A stretch of DNA of 64,000 nt from Klebsormidium nitens (GCA_000708835.1 DF237105.1:1-64000); one strand, 5' to 3'; positions 10,930-23,648 are shown, counted from the stretch's first letter. The notes: generated by a model from the letters alone, not told the origin. Made by a program: numbers and translations.

Positions 10930-12640
10930 CGGGGCACGTCACTTCTACAAATGGTGGAATAATTTGGTAAAGTTTGTTTTCCTTTCTTTACTTGCTATTT
11001 GTTTATGTTTACCTATTTAGTCTCTATCTTGGGACTGCATAGGACCCGCCTGACAGCTCCTCATGTGACTGCCGACAGGCTGATATGTGCAATCTGGTAG
11101 CTCACTTAACTGCAATCTCGAAGGCTTAGCAAATTTGCGAAAGACTTCCAGTTGTTCGTTTTGTTCTTGTCGCGGAACCTGACGCCATGATTGCTAATTG
11201 AAAGCTCCAGGAGACATTGTGCGCGGATTTTTTTTTCTTGGGCCGTTCGGATCCAGTGTGCCGTTATGCAAGGCAGGCAAACAGCCACGAATGCGGCTGC
11301 TATGCAGCATTGCTGCTCTGCATGAATCTGCAGAAGCTCATGCATAGTAGACCGGATTTGAATGCGGACAGTCGGCATCAAACGGGTCAAATACTTAGTT
11401 CAGTACCACGCAGAGTGTTTATCCTTGAGCGCGTAATCCGAACTCCATGGATTGAAGATTTCCTTTCCTGGATGCAGGCCGGAGGAATCAGGAAAGTTGG
11501 ACGCCCGAAGCATGCTTCGACGACGAGACCTTGGGAAGAGGCGGCCCATGACGGAACTGATGAAGCGGGTAGCGGCTTGTGACTTACGATACTCCCCAGG
11601 TCAGTGCCACTCAGCGGTGCACCGCCTTCAGATTCTGCGGAACGATCTTGAAGCCTATCTCTTGTCCGCTGGATGCGAATAAACTCTTTATGGGCAATCT
11701 GCGTGCAAGCTGGTGGATGGGAAAGTTGGACAGTGGCTTTCCAAAATCGAAGTGAGCGAATGTAATAGCATCTTCGGACTTGTGAATGTACTGAACCGAG
11801 AACCGATAAATCCGAAGCGCTGAATGCGGTCAGTTCAAAGAGATCGACCGGGCATTGCAAGGTTGACCGGCGCTTCTTATGGGACTCTACTTAGCACTGT
11901 GCGGTTGGTACTCGCGTGCGCAGTTCGTGACACACTGGAATAACCATCAGTTCACTGTAAAAGCGCACAGTCATTCACTTTCTCGAGTCATAATGACCGG
12001 GACTGTAATATCCTGATTCAGGAACGAGCTTTCGCGACAGCGGCATGGTCAGGACAAGAACAGCTCTTGGCACGGCAAAGCCAGGCTTGGGAGGAGCGGC
12101 TGCGTGCGCGAAGGGAATATTCCGGGGCTGCTGACCCTGATGGACTCCGCCGCTGTTCTCCGCTTTGGCTCGTGAAGGCGGGTAGTGATTAGCAGGGGCC
12201 AGCCGAAGGCCTCAAAGAGGCACCACAGGTGGGCTAACCGTGGCACCTTGACTTCCACACGTTACCTGCTTTGCCTCTTTTGAAAAGGACAGGATGGGGC
12301 GGGCTCGGAACTCCCTCTTTTGTCGTCCTGGTCAAGACCTAAACAGCGAAACGGGTTAACAAAATCGGTTCTGTCCGAGGAGAGGACCGAGAAAGACGGA
12401 TGTCTTTCTCTTCTTCGACCGTGGAGTCTCGTCAATAAAGATCAGCCTTATGGAGTTTCGAGAACCGGCCGGATGGAATCTTCTTGACGCAAGGACTGAG
12501 TTCTGTCCAACGTTCAAGATCGTTACTGGAAGGGCATCCTTGAAGCGACCCACGTTCATATGCAGGGAGCTTGTCCGAGTGTTCTCGCTCCTATATGATT
12601 CCGCTAACATTCAGCCGAGTCTAAAATCAAACTACTCTCG
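10930..12640. other. No convincing gene; scattered exon-like segments
   Basis: Candidate exons exist on both strands. One example is plus-strand 11479-11600, between a GATGCAG acceptor and a CCCCAG|GTCAGT donor, which reads as a basic helix-rich peptide. None can be chained into a model by phase. It probably contains the 5' part of the minus-strand gene ending at 10199. Confidence 0.3.
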
Positions 12641-12654
12641 GTCTTTGTTGCAGA

Positions 12655-15600
12655 AGTGGCTCAATTGGGCGGCCGGGGCGGCTCGGATCAGCAGGACTTT
12701 GGGGGAAAATAGGAAGGAAGAAGCTGCGCATCCAGACACAAACGGGGGGTCGGGACAGGTGTCAGAAGCTCCCCCCGAGGGTCGCCGAGACAGCGGGGGC
12801 GGCGCGGCAGGAACGGATGAAAGAAGCGCACCAGGGGGATAATGGGAAAAGTGGAGACGGCAGGGGGGTGCAAGCCACACTTAAAATTTCCCCCCGGAGG
12901 GTTGTTGGGGCAGCGGGGGCGGCGCGGCAAGAACAGGCCGAGGAGGCACGGGGGGGCATAAACGGTGGCACTGACGATGCCGAGGGGGTTGGAATAGCTG
13001 TGAGAAGCTCCCCCGGGAGAGTAGCGGTAGCGGCGGCGTCAGCGCGAGGAGGGGCAGTAGTGGGGGAACTTGAAGCGAAAGTCGAACGGGTAGCGGTTGT
13101 CGGAAGATGCGGAACGAATGCAGATGATGCACCGGGGGCAGAGGGCAGCAGACAAGCGGAGGTACGTTCGCACTCTCCAGCGCTAGCTATGGACACCACT
13201 CCCTGTTCCAGCAACTGTTCTACAAAGCTTTCTTTGTAGTAATCGGTCCTTTAGAGTCTTCGATCTTGTTCAATGCAGCTTTTGGCTTGCTTATTAAACG
13301 TCCGCTTTCTGTCTAGCTTCCTGCTAGAACGGCTTACTTGAACAGGGGTACCTGGTTTTACAGGCGCCCGCATGAGCTTATGTGACGGGACTGAGAAAAG
13401 TTATGTCGATCCTTTACGAAGTACCGGGTTCTCCGTTTGCTTCTCAGGTTTTGGAATGGAATCCCAGGAGGTACTCTGAAAATTGCGAGCCTTTCATTCG
13501 GAACTTTTGCTTGACGAGAATAGACAACTCTTGTTTCGCCTGGATTCCCTCTCCCCATGTGGCGCCAGCCAATTCAAGTCTGTTGGCAAGTTTACGGAGG
13601 GAGCTTCAACTTGGACAGGGGCGGGTCAATAAACTGCCCGCCGCGTTCGTGACTCATCTGATGGCAACGGCGTTATCCTCAATGCGTTTCGTCTTTAAAG
13701 TCTGACAGCACCTGTAGAGCGCATATTACGGACCTCAAAAGCCGTTCCTTCTCTGACTTGGTGCAGAAAGGCCCTAAGTACGTGCGCCGGTCGTTGCAAA
13801 AGACCCGGGGGATTCCCTGAAGGACAAGTTGGGCACGCTGCTGCGAAAAATGGTCGAGTGAGTCTTTGTCCGCACCTGCTTCCTTTCTTGCCTCTTATCT
13901 GCATAGGAACCGTCCAGAAAGCATTCCTGTCCATTTTCAGTGCGTTCTTAACTTACAAAAGGGCCAAAAGAGGGTCGTGAGAGTTGCTCAGAGGATTTGT
14001 TTTGCCGCTTTTGTGTCGCTTTTGCAGCTTCTGTGGTTCGCTCCTTTCTGTATGTTTGAAAGTGCGACGTCTTCTGTAGCGCATGCTTTGCGTTCACTTT
14101 CGTCTTATCACCTTTCCAAAATTCACCGTTAAACCCTCACCCACAACTCGTGCTGGGGACTATTGGCTGCTCTTCTTCCGACGGTAATCATCCATCACCT
14201 GCCAGCATCAGATCCATGTTTCCTTTCTTCATCGCCTCTTATGGTGATTGCTTTTGTGCCATGACTTCTCTGCCGTTGATCGTCTGCCGTCTTCCTGCAC
14301 CTGATTACGTTGACGCGTCTCTTCAGGCGCTTTATTGCGGCGTCCAACCGGCTCCGCTGGACGAGCTTTCTCGCTTCGACGACGTCGCCGCTTTGGAACA
14401 ACAGGTGCGAACTAAGACATATATCCGCGATACGGCCGCTGTGCATCCGCTTTCCAACGTAATGAAGCCAGTCAGCAATCTGTTTCAGTCACCGGAACAT
14501 ATGGTCAAGTGTTAGTTGCATCGTGATTGCCTGAGAGTGAGGGCGGCCCATTACAGAGAACCCACCGTCTTGACCTCCCCTTGCTTCATACAAGCGGGTA
14601 CTTTCCTGGATTGAACTTGCTTCTGTTTGCAATGTTCGAATCATCTTTAAGAGTGTTGCCAAAGTCGTAACTTGATTGCTTGGCTAATTGTATGCAGGCT
14701 CTGTCGCCGCCCTTGCGAGGCCTTGTCCAGCAGGCCCTCACTTCGACCCGCACTCTCTGCCCTGCGACTGCTGCTCAGCGGAGGGCGAAACGGGGCCCAG
14801 TCTTCACGACACCTGCACAGCGTGAGGCTCACACATTTCAGAATAACCCCATATGCGTTCCTCGGTTCCAGATCTGTGTGACGTTGTGCTGCTTTGGTGG
14901 GCCACTCTTGCCAACAGAATGATATCAGATGGATAGTGGCGTTCGTGTTACGTACGTCTCTGCTAGACGACCTGTCGATTTGTTCGAAGACAGTCAGATG
15001 TATCTGAGTCCATAAGCTAAAAAAAGCTGAAGTCTGGTCTGCTGAGTATCAAGGTAGGCTGTCAGTACGTACCGTGGTGACAACGAAACGAAAGAAATAA
15101 ACTCGTTACCAGCGGAGAAATAGCATCTGGATCTGGAATCTGTCACACCATCTTGCCCCAAACTCCTCCGGCTGCATCGATGCAGGTACTGATTATGCGC
15201 CAAGTTCGGCGACCACGTCAGCATCACGGCCTGGTACGAAGCGTTCGCCTCGGCCGTGGGGGGTCCGTCCGCCGTGACTGAGTCAGACCACGCGACGGAC
15301 CCCCCTCCAGAGTCGTCGACGAAAGTTCCGCCCCAGCCGGCGGAACGGGAGTTCCCTTTGCAGAAGGTCCGGGGGAGGGGGAAGCCCCGGAAACGGCCGG
15401 TTCCGAAGGAGAAGGAGGAGGACGGAAAACGGAACGGGGGAGAGAGCGAGGCTGCGCGCCCCCCTGACGGAAGAAGAGAGGGCGACGCTACAGTATCCTT
15501 GCAGCCACAGCGCAGGCCTTGCGTTTGTGTTTCTTATCGTTTCAATGGTTTCTGGTTTGACGTTTCATGAGGCCGTTTGTTCTGAGAACAGTTCGCGCCT

Positions 15601-16069
15601 GCTTTGCGCATTGAAGCAGATCAGCGTGTGGCTCAGGCTCTGTCCGGCGGAGAAGCAACGCCCGCTCTTTTAATTGCCTGCTAAAAACGGTGCGCTGCGC
15701 CTTTTGCCTCATCGCTGTCATTGGACTGACCTAAAGTCTCTGCGAAGGATGGTTCCAGTTCTTCTTCTGGCCTCAAACCCTGTAAAGCAACTTTCAATGC
15801 TCTGTATTGGACGGCTTATCTTGGTCCCCGCTTGTGCTGTACAATCTTAATCTCTGAATCTCATCATCTTAGAGAAGTAGACAAAACATTGAACCACCAG
15901 CTTCAAATCTTCCCCCACACAAATTGCGAACACCCTTGACGTCCCCAACAGAGCTTGCTTCTTTCAAGCCACGGCGGAGCTGCAGTTTCTTGGGCTCATA
16001 AGGCCCTCCCCGCGGAGATCTGAGCACGTCCAAAAGGTAACGTGCCATTGTTACGATATACGAGATGAG
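12655..16069 (+). pseudogene. Inverted decayed copy of the ORC3 3' half
   Basis: This is a plus-strand copy of ORC3 from mid exon 8 to the last exon. Similarity starts abruptly inside exon 8 (12655 corresponds to about 3786) and splice sites are mostly preserved. Matching exons are about 12655-13164 (repeat exon), 14330-14404, 14698-14821, 15186-15517 and 15952 onward. It is broken: an in-frame TGA at 15190-15192 replaces the CGA of TACCGA in the Y-R-L-C-A-K segment. One-base deletions shift the frame in the exon 9 and exon 10 equivalents, and the repeat exon is also shifted. The terminal exon still reads ATAELQFLGLIRP but runs past the original stop. A functional paralogue is very unlikely, although transcription is possible. 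Confidence 0.85.
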
Positions 16070-16420
16070 TAAGCCCGTGTTGCATTAAAGGAGACCAGGC
16101 CTTCATTCGGGCTACTCGGCAAGCTGGCCAAAACAGGCGTAAAAAGACCTTGGAATTAGTGACGACCTCGGAATTCGTGATTTTAACGGAGATTGTTACT
16201 TACATACTCTAAGTCCCCGCCACATACTCTATTCCACGCGGGAGCAACTTCGTGCCATGATTCGATCGTTGGTGCCATCTTGTAGGCTGATTGATTCGTC
16301 AAGCATGATGCGCATTGATTTACGGCACCTTGATGCGGCTGGCGGATTTAGACAGTGAGCAGGCTGGCGAGCTAGCTGGGCCTCCGAGTCCTGCGATTGG
16401 TCCGAAGCTTTCGTGAGGTT
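16070..16420. repeat. End of the inverted duplication (ORC3 3' flank)
   Basis: This matches, in reverse complement, about positions 190-545. A shared block reads AATCAATGCGCATCATGCTT, followed by a GCCAGC-rich stretch. It shows that the duplication included DNA downstream of ORC3. Identity fades near 16420 and near 190. Confidence 0.7.
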
Positions 16421-18226
16421 TAAGCAGTCGCCGCTGTATCACATGTAATCATGGACACACCCGTGCGAGTGCGTTGCGCTTGATATGGAAGTGTTCGCAT
16501 GCTGTTCAGTGCCCACGCAGTCGCTGCGTTATATAAATTAAAGCCATGTATGCATGTTAATTGCTTAATAACTAATTAGTTTCGCATCGAAAACTTTGAC
16601 CTATTTCGGGATCCCGGGCTTTTCATGCATATTGACGCGCATTCACGTACGGTAATGATATTGCCTGCATGACGGTGGTATGCATGCAGCTTCCAGAAAT
16701 ATGGAAGCTGTACAATCTGATCCGTGATAAGCGCCGCTGTCCGACACAATACACTGATGCTCGTGGTTGCCTGGCTGGCCGCGCGTGTACGTAGCGACCG
16801 ATCAGCCAGCTTATAATTCTCATTAGAAGAACTCTAACAGTAAGGTCGTGCTAAAATTGGTGCATGCAATGCAGAATGATTGGTCGGGTGCATCATGGTG
16901 CATCGTTGGTGCTGCGCGGCAGCCTCTGTCTGGCCTGGATTGAACCGTTCACGAGTTACTACTAAGTGCTCGTGCAGATCTGTCGGCTCGAACTTTAGAA
17001 ATCTGAAAGCGCACAACACATCGTCCACTCGGCAGGCTTGCATGTCGGACTCAGCGTATATGAACCATAGAGTAGCACGTGGCCGGGTGTTCGTGTGCGT
17101 CCGGTCAGCGTCACAGCGTACGTCAGCATTGAAGTGCCTATAGAGGCGATGCGAGCTGTATAAAGAAGCAAGTGAGCAGCTCCTTACAGGGTCCATATCA
17201 ATCCCCGGCAGCGAGCTGCCAGCCCTCGTACACCAACGTCTAGGGCTAGCTTTTAAACAGTACTTCCTTAGGCAGCCTGGAACAGTGCACTATGAAACCA
17301 TATTACGAGCTTCTTAAAACAAAGCGCTCATTGAAGTAACACAGAAACCGCATCCTTAAAAGACAATTCAATCGTTTTGCAAATCACATGCGTTTTCACA
17401 ATGTTTAGAATGGCCAAATCAATCAGGTCCTGATGTACAGTGGTCGAAGCCATAGTCAATCGCTCTCGTCTTTAGATACTTCTTACATTTAGCTGGATGG
17501 TCACGCTTTCTTCTAATACGTAGGATGGTCACGGATATTTCTAATACTTAGGATGGTCACGTACCCTTCGAAAATCCTGGCCTGCCGGCCGCACTCTCAA
17601 TCAATGCCTATGTTCCAAATACTGTCAATCGTACAAAAGCTAACGGTCCTGGCTCCAGCCATGTATGTCCCCCTACATTTCTAGCTTTGTCACACACCGT
17701 TGGCTTTCGACCATCTCACTTTGGCCCCGCCCCGTGGCTTTGCCGCATATGCCACCCGCTGAAGCTTGTAGCGGCTGCCAATCTGCCAACGAAAGAGCAC
17801 TGTAAGACATCAGCGAAGCTTGCCAAACAAAGCCAGAGAGACTTCAGACATCCTTCAGACTTACTTCGGACGTGTTGAACGTGTCTGAATCTGGTCCGCA
17901 AGCTGCAGACCAAGTCTAGACATGGTGTGCAAGGTTCAGACATTCAGACACGGTTCAGACAAAAGGCTTCCTTTTGGTGCTCACTGCAATCACCAATTCT
18001 CCCACTCACTCTGCAGTGAGAATTGCACAACACAGACAAGTGTTTTACCCCTATTTCGCTGCAAGCTACTCCTGGGATGCCTGATCGCACCCTGAGTTTT
18101 CGGTGGCAGCAGAACTTAAGTGAAGGAGTTTGAAAGTTGAACACTTTCAATGGTTGGTTGCAGTTATGACACTGACATTAGCCTTAGCCACACTGCACCT
18201 GAAGCACACGCGCACCTGAGGGGTCT
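16421..18226. other. Gene-poor stretch with short repeats
   Basis: I see no supported gene. Notable are a 9-bp-stem hairpin near 16689 (CAGCTTCCA ... TGGAAGCTG), three spaced copies of GGATGGTCACG between about 17494 and 17565, and repeated TTCAGACA words at about 17840-17960. Open frames on both strands around 16.83-17.2 kb have no domain or splice support. Confidence 0.4.
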
Positions 18227-18622
18227 TCAACCCGCGTTGGGGTCGATCTTTCCAGTAAAACCGTTGAGACTGAACGTTCCACCCTGGGTATCTCTGTTGT
18301 CTCCTGCGCAGTTCGTCCTGACTTGGTGGGCTATGGCATCCATGTATGCAGGTCCAATTGTCTTGCAGGATCCACCGTCGTTGCGCCTGAGCTCCAGCAC
18401 ATAATGGTAGTCGTTCCCATGAGAATCCCTACCGGCATCCACCACCCACTGCAATGATTGCGCGCCACAGATGGCATGCCCGTGATAATGCTCGTTGAAC
18501 TTGTCCACTGCTGTGGTCATGTCCCACAACTTTCCCCACTGCCCAGAGTTGTAGCAGCCAGCTTCACACAGCATCAGATTGACCGCCAGCACGGCTGACA
18601 CTAGGAGGATGCTGTTCTTCAT
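18227..18622 (-). CDS. Small secreted protein with four mature cysteines
   Basis: This is a single uninterrupted frame of 131 residues from ATG 18622. It begins MKNSILLVSAVLAVNLMLCEA, a typical signal peptide (charge, hydrophobic core, probable cleavage near residue 20-23). The mature part has four cysteines in GCYNSG, ICGAQ, SCKT and NCAG contexts, suitable for two disulfides. Its C-terminal half has a layout loosely like secreted effector or killer-type folds (Cys, IGPAYMDAIAHQV helix, Cys, GG strand), but I cannot assign a family. A TATAAA on the same strand 104-109 bp upstream of the ATG supports independent transcription. The protein is likely extracellular. Function is unknown. Confidence 0.65.
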   Translation of the reverse strand: MKNSILLVSAVLAVNLMLCEAGCYNSGQWGKLWDMTTAVDKFNEHYHGHAICGAQSLQWVVDAGRDSHGNDYHYVLELRRNDGGSCKTIGPAYMDAIAHQVRTNCAGDNRDTQGGTFSLNGFTGKIDPNAG

Positions 18623-18725
18623 GGTTGCAGTACTGGGTCTTTGCACAGAAAAGCTTTCAAAGGCTGCAGAAGAGAATGTGTCTTGGCAAAATTGAGAATG
18701 AGCAACCTACGCTAAAATGCTGCCA

Positions 18726-18731
18726 TTTATA
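18726..18731 (-). promoter_or_regulatory. TATA box of the secreted-protein gene
   Basis: TATAAA reads on the minus strand 104-109 bp upstream of the ATG at 18622, a normal distance for a short 5' UTR. Confidence 0.45.
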
Positions 18732-18759
18732 CTACGGGGCTGCTGGCTCTAGCTAGTGG

Positions 18760-20020
18760 GGGATGGTCGGCAGCCTATGCATGCAGTGGGAAGCTCGCAG
18801 AAGTTGCACGGTAGCGGCCGGGGCTGCCGGAAATCCCCGAGAGTTCCCCCGTCAATGTTGGCAGGCTAGTTCTTGGTGTTGACTCTCCTCGGTAATCATT
18901 ATACCGGGGGATTCCTGGGAAGCCTAGGAGAAGAGGGGGAGTCTCTTGTTCATTCAGTGACTTCGATGTCACAATGAAAGGTCTTAGCTGCGTGTTCGAT
19001 GGCCTCTTAGCATGACGTGATGAGATTGATGAATCACCCAACAATAATAATCGCAGCGAATGGATATGATTATTGGAGCACTGTGACATAAGGCTATCTC
19101 GTCCTCCTAGTCTCAGGATGAGCTACCGCACTTAGCAATACTTCAAGCTTGCAATCATATGGTCTTGACGTTCTTGATGTTGATGATGTAACTCAGGCTC
19201 TGCCAATCATGGTGGTCAACAGCCAGGTAAGGTCGCCACGGAAGTCAACGACAGGTGTCAGGCACCTGGCAGACTGGGTTTTGTCATTTCCGGGACCGTA
19301 CCGCACGATGTACCGTACTGTCTGACTTTTGCATTGCACGGAACTGAGCGTTCCGGCGCGCGCGTGGACAGCAGTTGCCATATCGCCTGCGGCCAACTTA
19401 TAGCTAATACCTCCGCCACTCCCCTCCTCCGGCCACTACCGTAGTAGCATACTACTACCGGTGGTATATACAGTAGACTGAAGTACAATTTCACGGGACC
19501 GTCGTGAACGTTCTGAACGTTCAACTATCAAACTGCTAAGAGGCCGCGGGGGCGCCTGCTTGCATTAGTCGGGGCATGCTTGTCCGCTCAATATGCTCAA
19601 GCAAAAGCCGCACTCATGTTTTGCAGTGTGGCTGACATGCACGGGATACTATTCACATACTCAAAATATGCTTCTTAGGCTTGCGCCCAGGCTCCCTATT
19701 AACCTTAAACTACTTCCATTCTGCCATAGTCTCGAAGAGCTGTCAGATTCTCAGCAGTGATATGCAACATCCAGGCCACAAAGGGTTGCTGAAGCACGTT
19801 GCTCACGCGTCAGGGCATGTCGATGGCCGGGCCCGGACAATTCCCAGAGGGGCGAATGAGGCGCTCCGGGAACGCTAAAACGACCCTTGGTGGATTCTAG
19901 TGGAATTGGGTTCCGTAACGGGTCAACAAAGGTGGTTTAAAAAGTCAATGGGTTATGATATATAAGCTATGCATATGGGAGTGAGGTTCGATCCACTGCT
20001 CCATCAATGAAGAACCTTGG
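18760..20020. other. Gene-poor stretch
   Basis: No supported gene is visible. A short inverted repeat around 19433-19470 (CCACTACCGTAGTAG ... CTACTACCGGTGG) is the only structure I would point to. Confidence 0.35.
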
Positions 20021-20029
20021 GGCCCTGAA

Positions 20030-20570
20030 ACATGAGCAATCAGATAATCTAAACAGTTCCAGCGACAGCTTTGTATGAAGGTCGTTGGGGCCCTTGAAAC
20101 GCAGGCAATTATGCTAACTCAAGCAATCGAAGCAACTCCTATGTGTGGGGCTTCACATGGAGGCCTTGAAACATGAGCAATTGCGCTAATTTGAGCAATT
20201 AATGCAGCAACTACGTGTGGGGCTGCATGGGGGCCTTGAAACACGAGCAATTGCGCTAATTCGAGCAATCTAAGCAACTACTATGTGTGGGGTTGTGTGG
20301 GGACCTTGAAACATGGGCAATTGCGCTAATTCGAGCAATCCAAGCAATCGTTGTATGAACGGGTCATCAAAGCACTTCAAAAGATGAGCAATTACGCTAA
20401 TTTGAGCAATTTAAGCAACTGTTGTATGTAGAGGTCAGCGAAGTGCCCAAAAAGATGAGCAATTACGCTAATTCAAGCAATTCGAGCAGCTGTGATCGAT
20501 GCCAGTCTCTATAGGACTCTTGAAACATGAGCAATTGTCCTGATTCAAGCAATCCAAGCAACTTCAAGCC
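20030..20570. repeat. 71-bp minisatellite, about 8 units
   Basis: Units begin near 20031, 20091, 20162, 20233, 20303, 20373, 20444 and 20516, each roughly CTTGAAACATGAGCAATT followed by GCTAATT and AGCAAT words. Inside each unit AGCAAT-type words recur every 10-11 bp, close to the DNA helical repeat. Inverted-sense ATTGCTCAATTA words continue to about 20880. Confidence 0.8.
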
Positions 20571-21034
20571 TTGCAACCGTGATTTAGCCCAATTGCTCAA
20601 TTACCCCAATTATTCAACAATTTGCGATACGTATACCGCCTCTAGGGCTATGAGGGTACATGATAGTGAACCCCCGGGGGTCAGATTGTGTGCAACTGCT
20701 GTAATTCGGATAACTGAGCAATGCATACCTTCAGTTACCCGAATTGCTCAAATTACCCTAATTGCTCGAGGTGTCAAAGGTAGATGTGGAACTTCAGACG
20801 CTTTGATAGTGAAAGGGGTTCACCCTAAGGGCCCAAAATGTCTAAGTAATTACTGTAATTGGCTAATTTGAGCAATTCACCCTTTGTTCTCTATGTATGC
20901 ACACTACTAAGTCGAATTAATTCCACATTACGTCTAATGTACACAAACTATGCACAACCCATACTCTTGGCCACTATTGCTTGCACTTAGCCACTTGCAT
21001 CAAGATACAAAAGCCTCTCGAGCACCCCACATTA

Positions 21035-21240
21035 AAACCCTAACACGAAAAACGAAACGCTCCGCACCCGTACCCACCCTAACCACCAAACTAACCCCAC
21101 CCGTCCGTAATAGCCCCGTCCATAGAAGCTCGGAGCCCCTAGCACTAAACCCTAACACAGAAAGTGACACGCTCCGCATCCGTACCCACCCTAACCACCC
21201 AACGCACCCCACCCGTCCTTTGAGTGCGTACCATACCTAA
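21035..21240. repeat. C-rich telomere-like repeat (CCCTAAC / CCACCCTAACCACC)
   Basis: Two roughly 110-bp direct copies share AACCCTAACAC, ACGCTCCGCA and CGTACCCACCCTAACCACC. The reverse-complement counterpart occurs at 24085-24265, on the far side of the ORC3 exon 4-5 fragment. Confidence 0.6.
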
Positions 21241-22076
21241 ATGCACCAGCACAGATTGCTTTTGGCGTAGAATAGCGTTGCCATCTGGACTCTTCATACA
21301 CCCCCCAGCCCCTTTGATAGCATCCGAGGCCCTATGATCATCGTTAGCATTACGCGTTATGTTTCCGATTTCCACCAGAATCCACCAAGGGTCATTTTAG
21401 CGTCCCCCTATGAGGCGCTGAGAAGGCTCGTGAAGCAGCTTGTCGGGGGGAGCTCGAGGTAGATTCTTGACCTAGTGCTTTTTCTCCTCTTTGCTAGTTT
21501 GCCGACGATCGGCCCACGACCTGGCTACTAGCCTCCAGCAATGCGCGGCGCACGGGTTTTCCGTCCAAGATTGTCCGTATTGAGCTCTAACCCGTGATTC
21601 TGATCCGCTCCTCGAGTCATCCGCCTTTCATTCCTTACTAGTTTCTAGTCCTGACCTCTTTGCGTTTGACTCGAGTTTTCCGGACCTGATTGCAGTTGAA
21701 AGCTTGTCTTTGTCAGCTTCCTATCATTCTCAGAACCATTTTCCGAACTTCCAAACTCCTTTGAGTTGCCCAATCAACGAGCTCGTCGGGTCACACTTCA
21801 AACCGCATTTTTTACAACTTCTGAATGCGTGTCATGTGGGCAAGCGTGCCAGACGCGACTCAAAACCTTCAGTGTCGTTTGAACTCAACTTGCACGTTCT
21901 TAGGAGCCGGTGTGCTCCCTTTTAGATCCTCACGAACGCCTTCGAGTTTCCGAACGACTTTTATCGGCGTTTAATGCGTTCAGAGTGACCCTTTCCACGC
22001 CCTCAGACTTGATTGGACAGTTATTGGACGCCTTTCAGGCCTTTCCGTTTTAGATGCCCGACTAGAACACACCGTT
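21241..22076. other. No gene recognised
   Basis: This segment lies between the telomere-like repeat and the ORC3 fragment. Short plus-strand open frames (e.g. near 21.7-21.9 kb) have no domain or splice support. Confidence 0.35.
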
Positions 22077-23648
22077 TGGCAGGCTGCGGACGTCGGTGCG
22101 CTGCGGACGTGGCATCGCCAGACTGCTAATGGACCAGCCAATCGTAGTTCTTCTGCAAGAGCCCGAGGTGGCTGATCCGGCTACTTCAGAACAGTTAGTA
22201 CCTATTCTTGGGTAAGTACTCTGAACTGGCAGATCGTGGCGACTGCTTCGAACCCTGCAAATCTGATGGCGTGGCATCAAGCTTCGTTCGACGTTTGAAG
22301 TTTGGCGTTTGCAGCAAGCGACTCGTTTTGGTGTTACGAGGGGTCTAAAGAATATGCCGAGGATAAAATTGTGTGTTGAGGGGTAGGGAGCATAGCGGCA
22401 CTAGGGAGCGGAAGGTGATCACGGGGCTAGGAAAGCCCTCTTCAGAAAGGTCATGCGTTTTGCTGACGCTGAGAACAAACGACTGGCAGATTGCTGCAGC
22501 GCAAACGGTTCGGCTGTGTCTCTAGATCGTTTCTCCTTGCACCCCAATCTTCTGCCAGAAACTGTTTGCCGCTCTTGAGCTTCCAGGCAAGATCGCTGTC
22601 TGTATCAAACGTTCTTAAAGAATGACTTCTTCCGCCCAAAAGAGTTGTTTGCAAAACGTCACATACTGGAGTAGGGAAAACTCCTCCGAACCGCAAGGCT
22701 CGCCCATGCAGCGAGTGGCGTTTCGATTAGGCTCAAACTCTCGAAGTTTCCTCTGCAATCGCCGCCACCTCTCTTCAGCACGCAAATAAAAGTCTTAATA
22801 AAACTCCTCCTCAAAATGGTAATCCTTTCGTGCTGTGAGTGGCGTTCCGAGCTACCTCTCTTTCTCCTGCTCTCTGCAACCGCCGCCACATCCCTTCAAT
22901 TGCTCCTCACCCCCGCGGCGCTCTCCCTCCTTTGCACCGAACTCTTCCCGACCAACCCCCAGCAAATTGCTTGCACGCCGTCGTTTCCGCCCTTTTCTTC
23001 GACCACGATCTAGGGTTCGCACTTTCCCCCCCGGTTTTAGAATGGCTCTACACGCAGTATTTTACGCAGCACGCAACCGTGGGTTCGCTTTTGGGGGGGG
23101 TAAGAGCGGCACTGCTCCAGAGGCGTGGGAGCCAGAAGCTCGCCCCCTAGATCGGTGGGGGGGGGACCGGCCCGCGCTCGAGAAGGCGCTGAGGGGGATG
23201 TCGGTAGCGGAGCTAAGAGCTGCGGCGCGAGTTTCAGCAGAGTAAGTGACTGGAATACGTACTGGAGTAATACAAACAATCTGGACATATACCAGCCGGA
23301 ACATTTTCAAGTTGCGAAGGCGATGCTTGTTAAGAAGCATTCGAGCGGTACTACGGACGACAAGATTGTTGTTGGAGGAGGAGTGGATTTTTGAAGTGCA
23401 CGCTGTAGACGATCTGGAATGAGAAGGAAGTTGTGATTCGGCAGGTTTGGAAACTGAGAACCCGCGCATGTGTTCTTTTCTCACGAAATTTGCTATCGAA
23501 TGGGTGACCCAAGCCAAAGTCTCTTAACCCAAACATGTTCAAGGCGAATGGCGAGGCGGCCTGTCACTTGATCCCCAAGGAAGCATCTTGTATCAGTGCT
23601 CGAAGCTTTGGCCCCTGACGTTTCGTAAAAGTAACCGCTTCCATTTTG
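22077..23648 (+). pseudogene. Inverted decayed copy of ORC3 exons 4-5 and introns
   Basis: This is the plus-strand equivalent of minus-strand 7870-5571. Exon 4 (about 22078-22202) carries a two-base deletion after the AATGGA codons that shifts the frame. Exon 5 (about 22847-23242) carries a one-base deletion in the TELFP segment that again shifts the frame, and its acceptor context has changed from GCAG to TGAG. Similarity begins at the exon 4 acceptor and ends about 10 bases before the exon 6 acceptor, so the fragment edges nearly coincide with exon edges. The intron is roughly half as long as the original. No functional product is expected. Confidence 0.82.

Noticed and set aside
19960-20010. 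GGTTCGATCC as a tRNA T-loop
   Set aside because: No A box or paired arms upstream.
20030-20570. CRISPR array
   Set aside because: The repeats are 71 bp, degenerate and without unique spacers of constant length; eukaryotic context.
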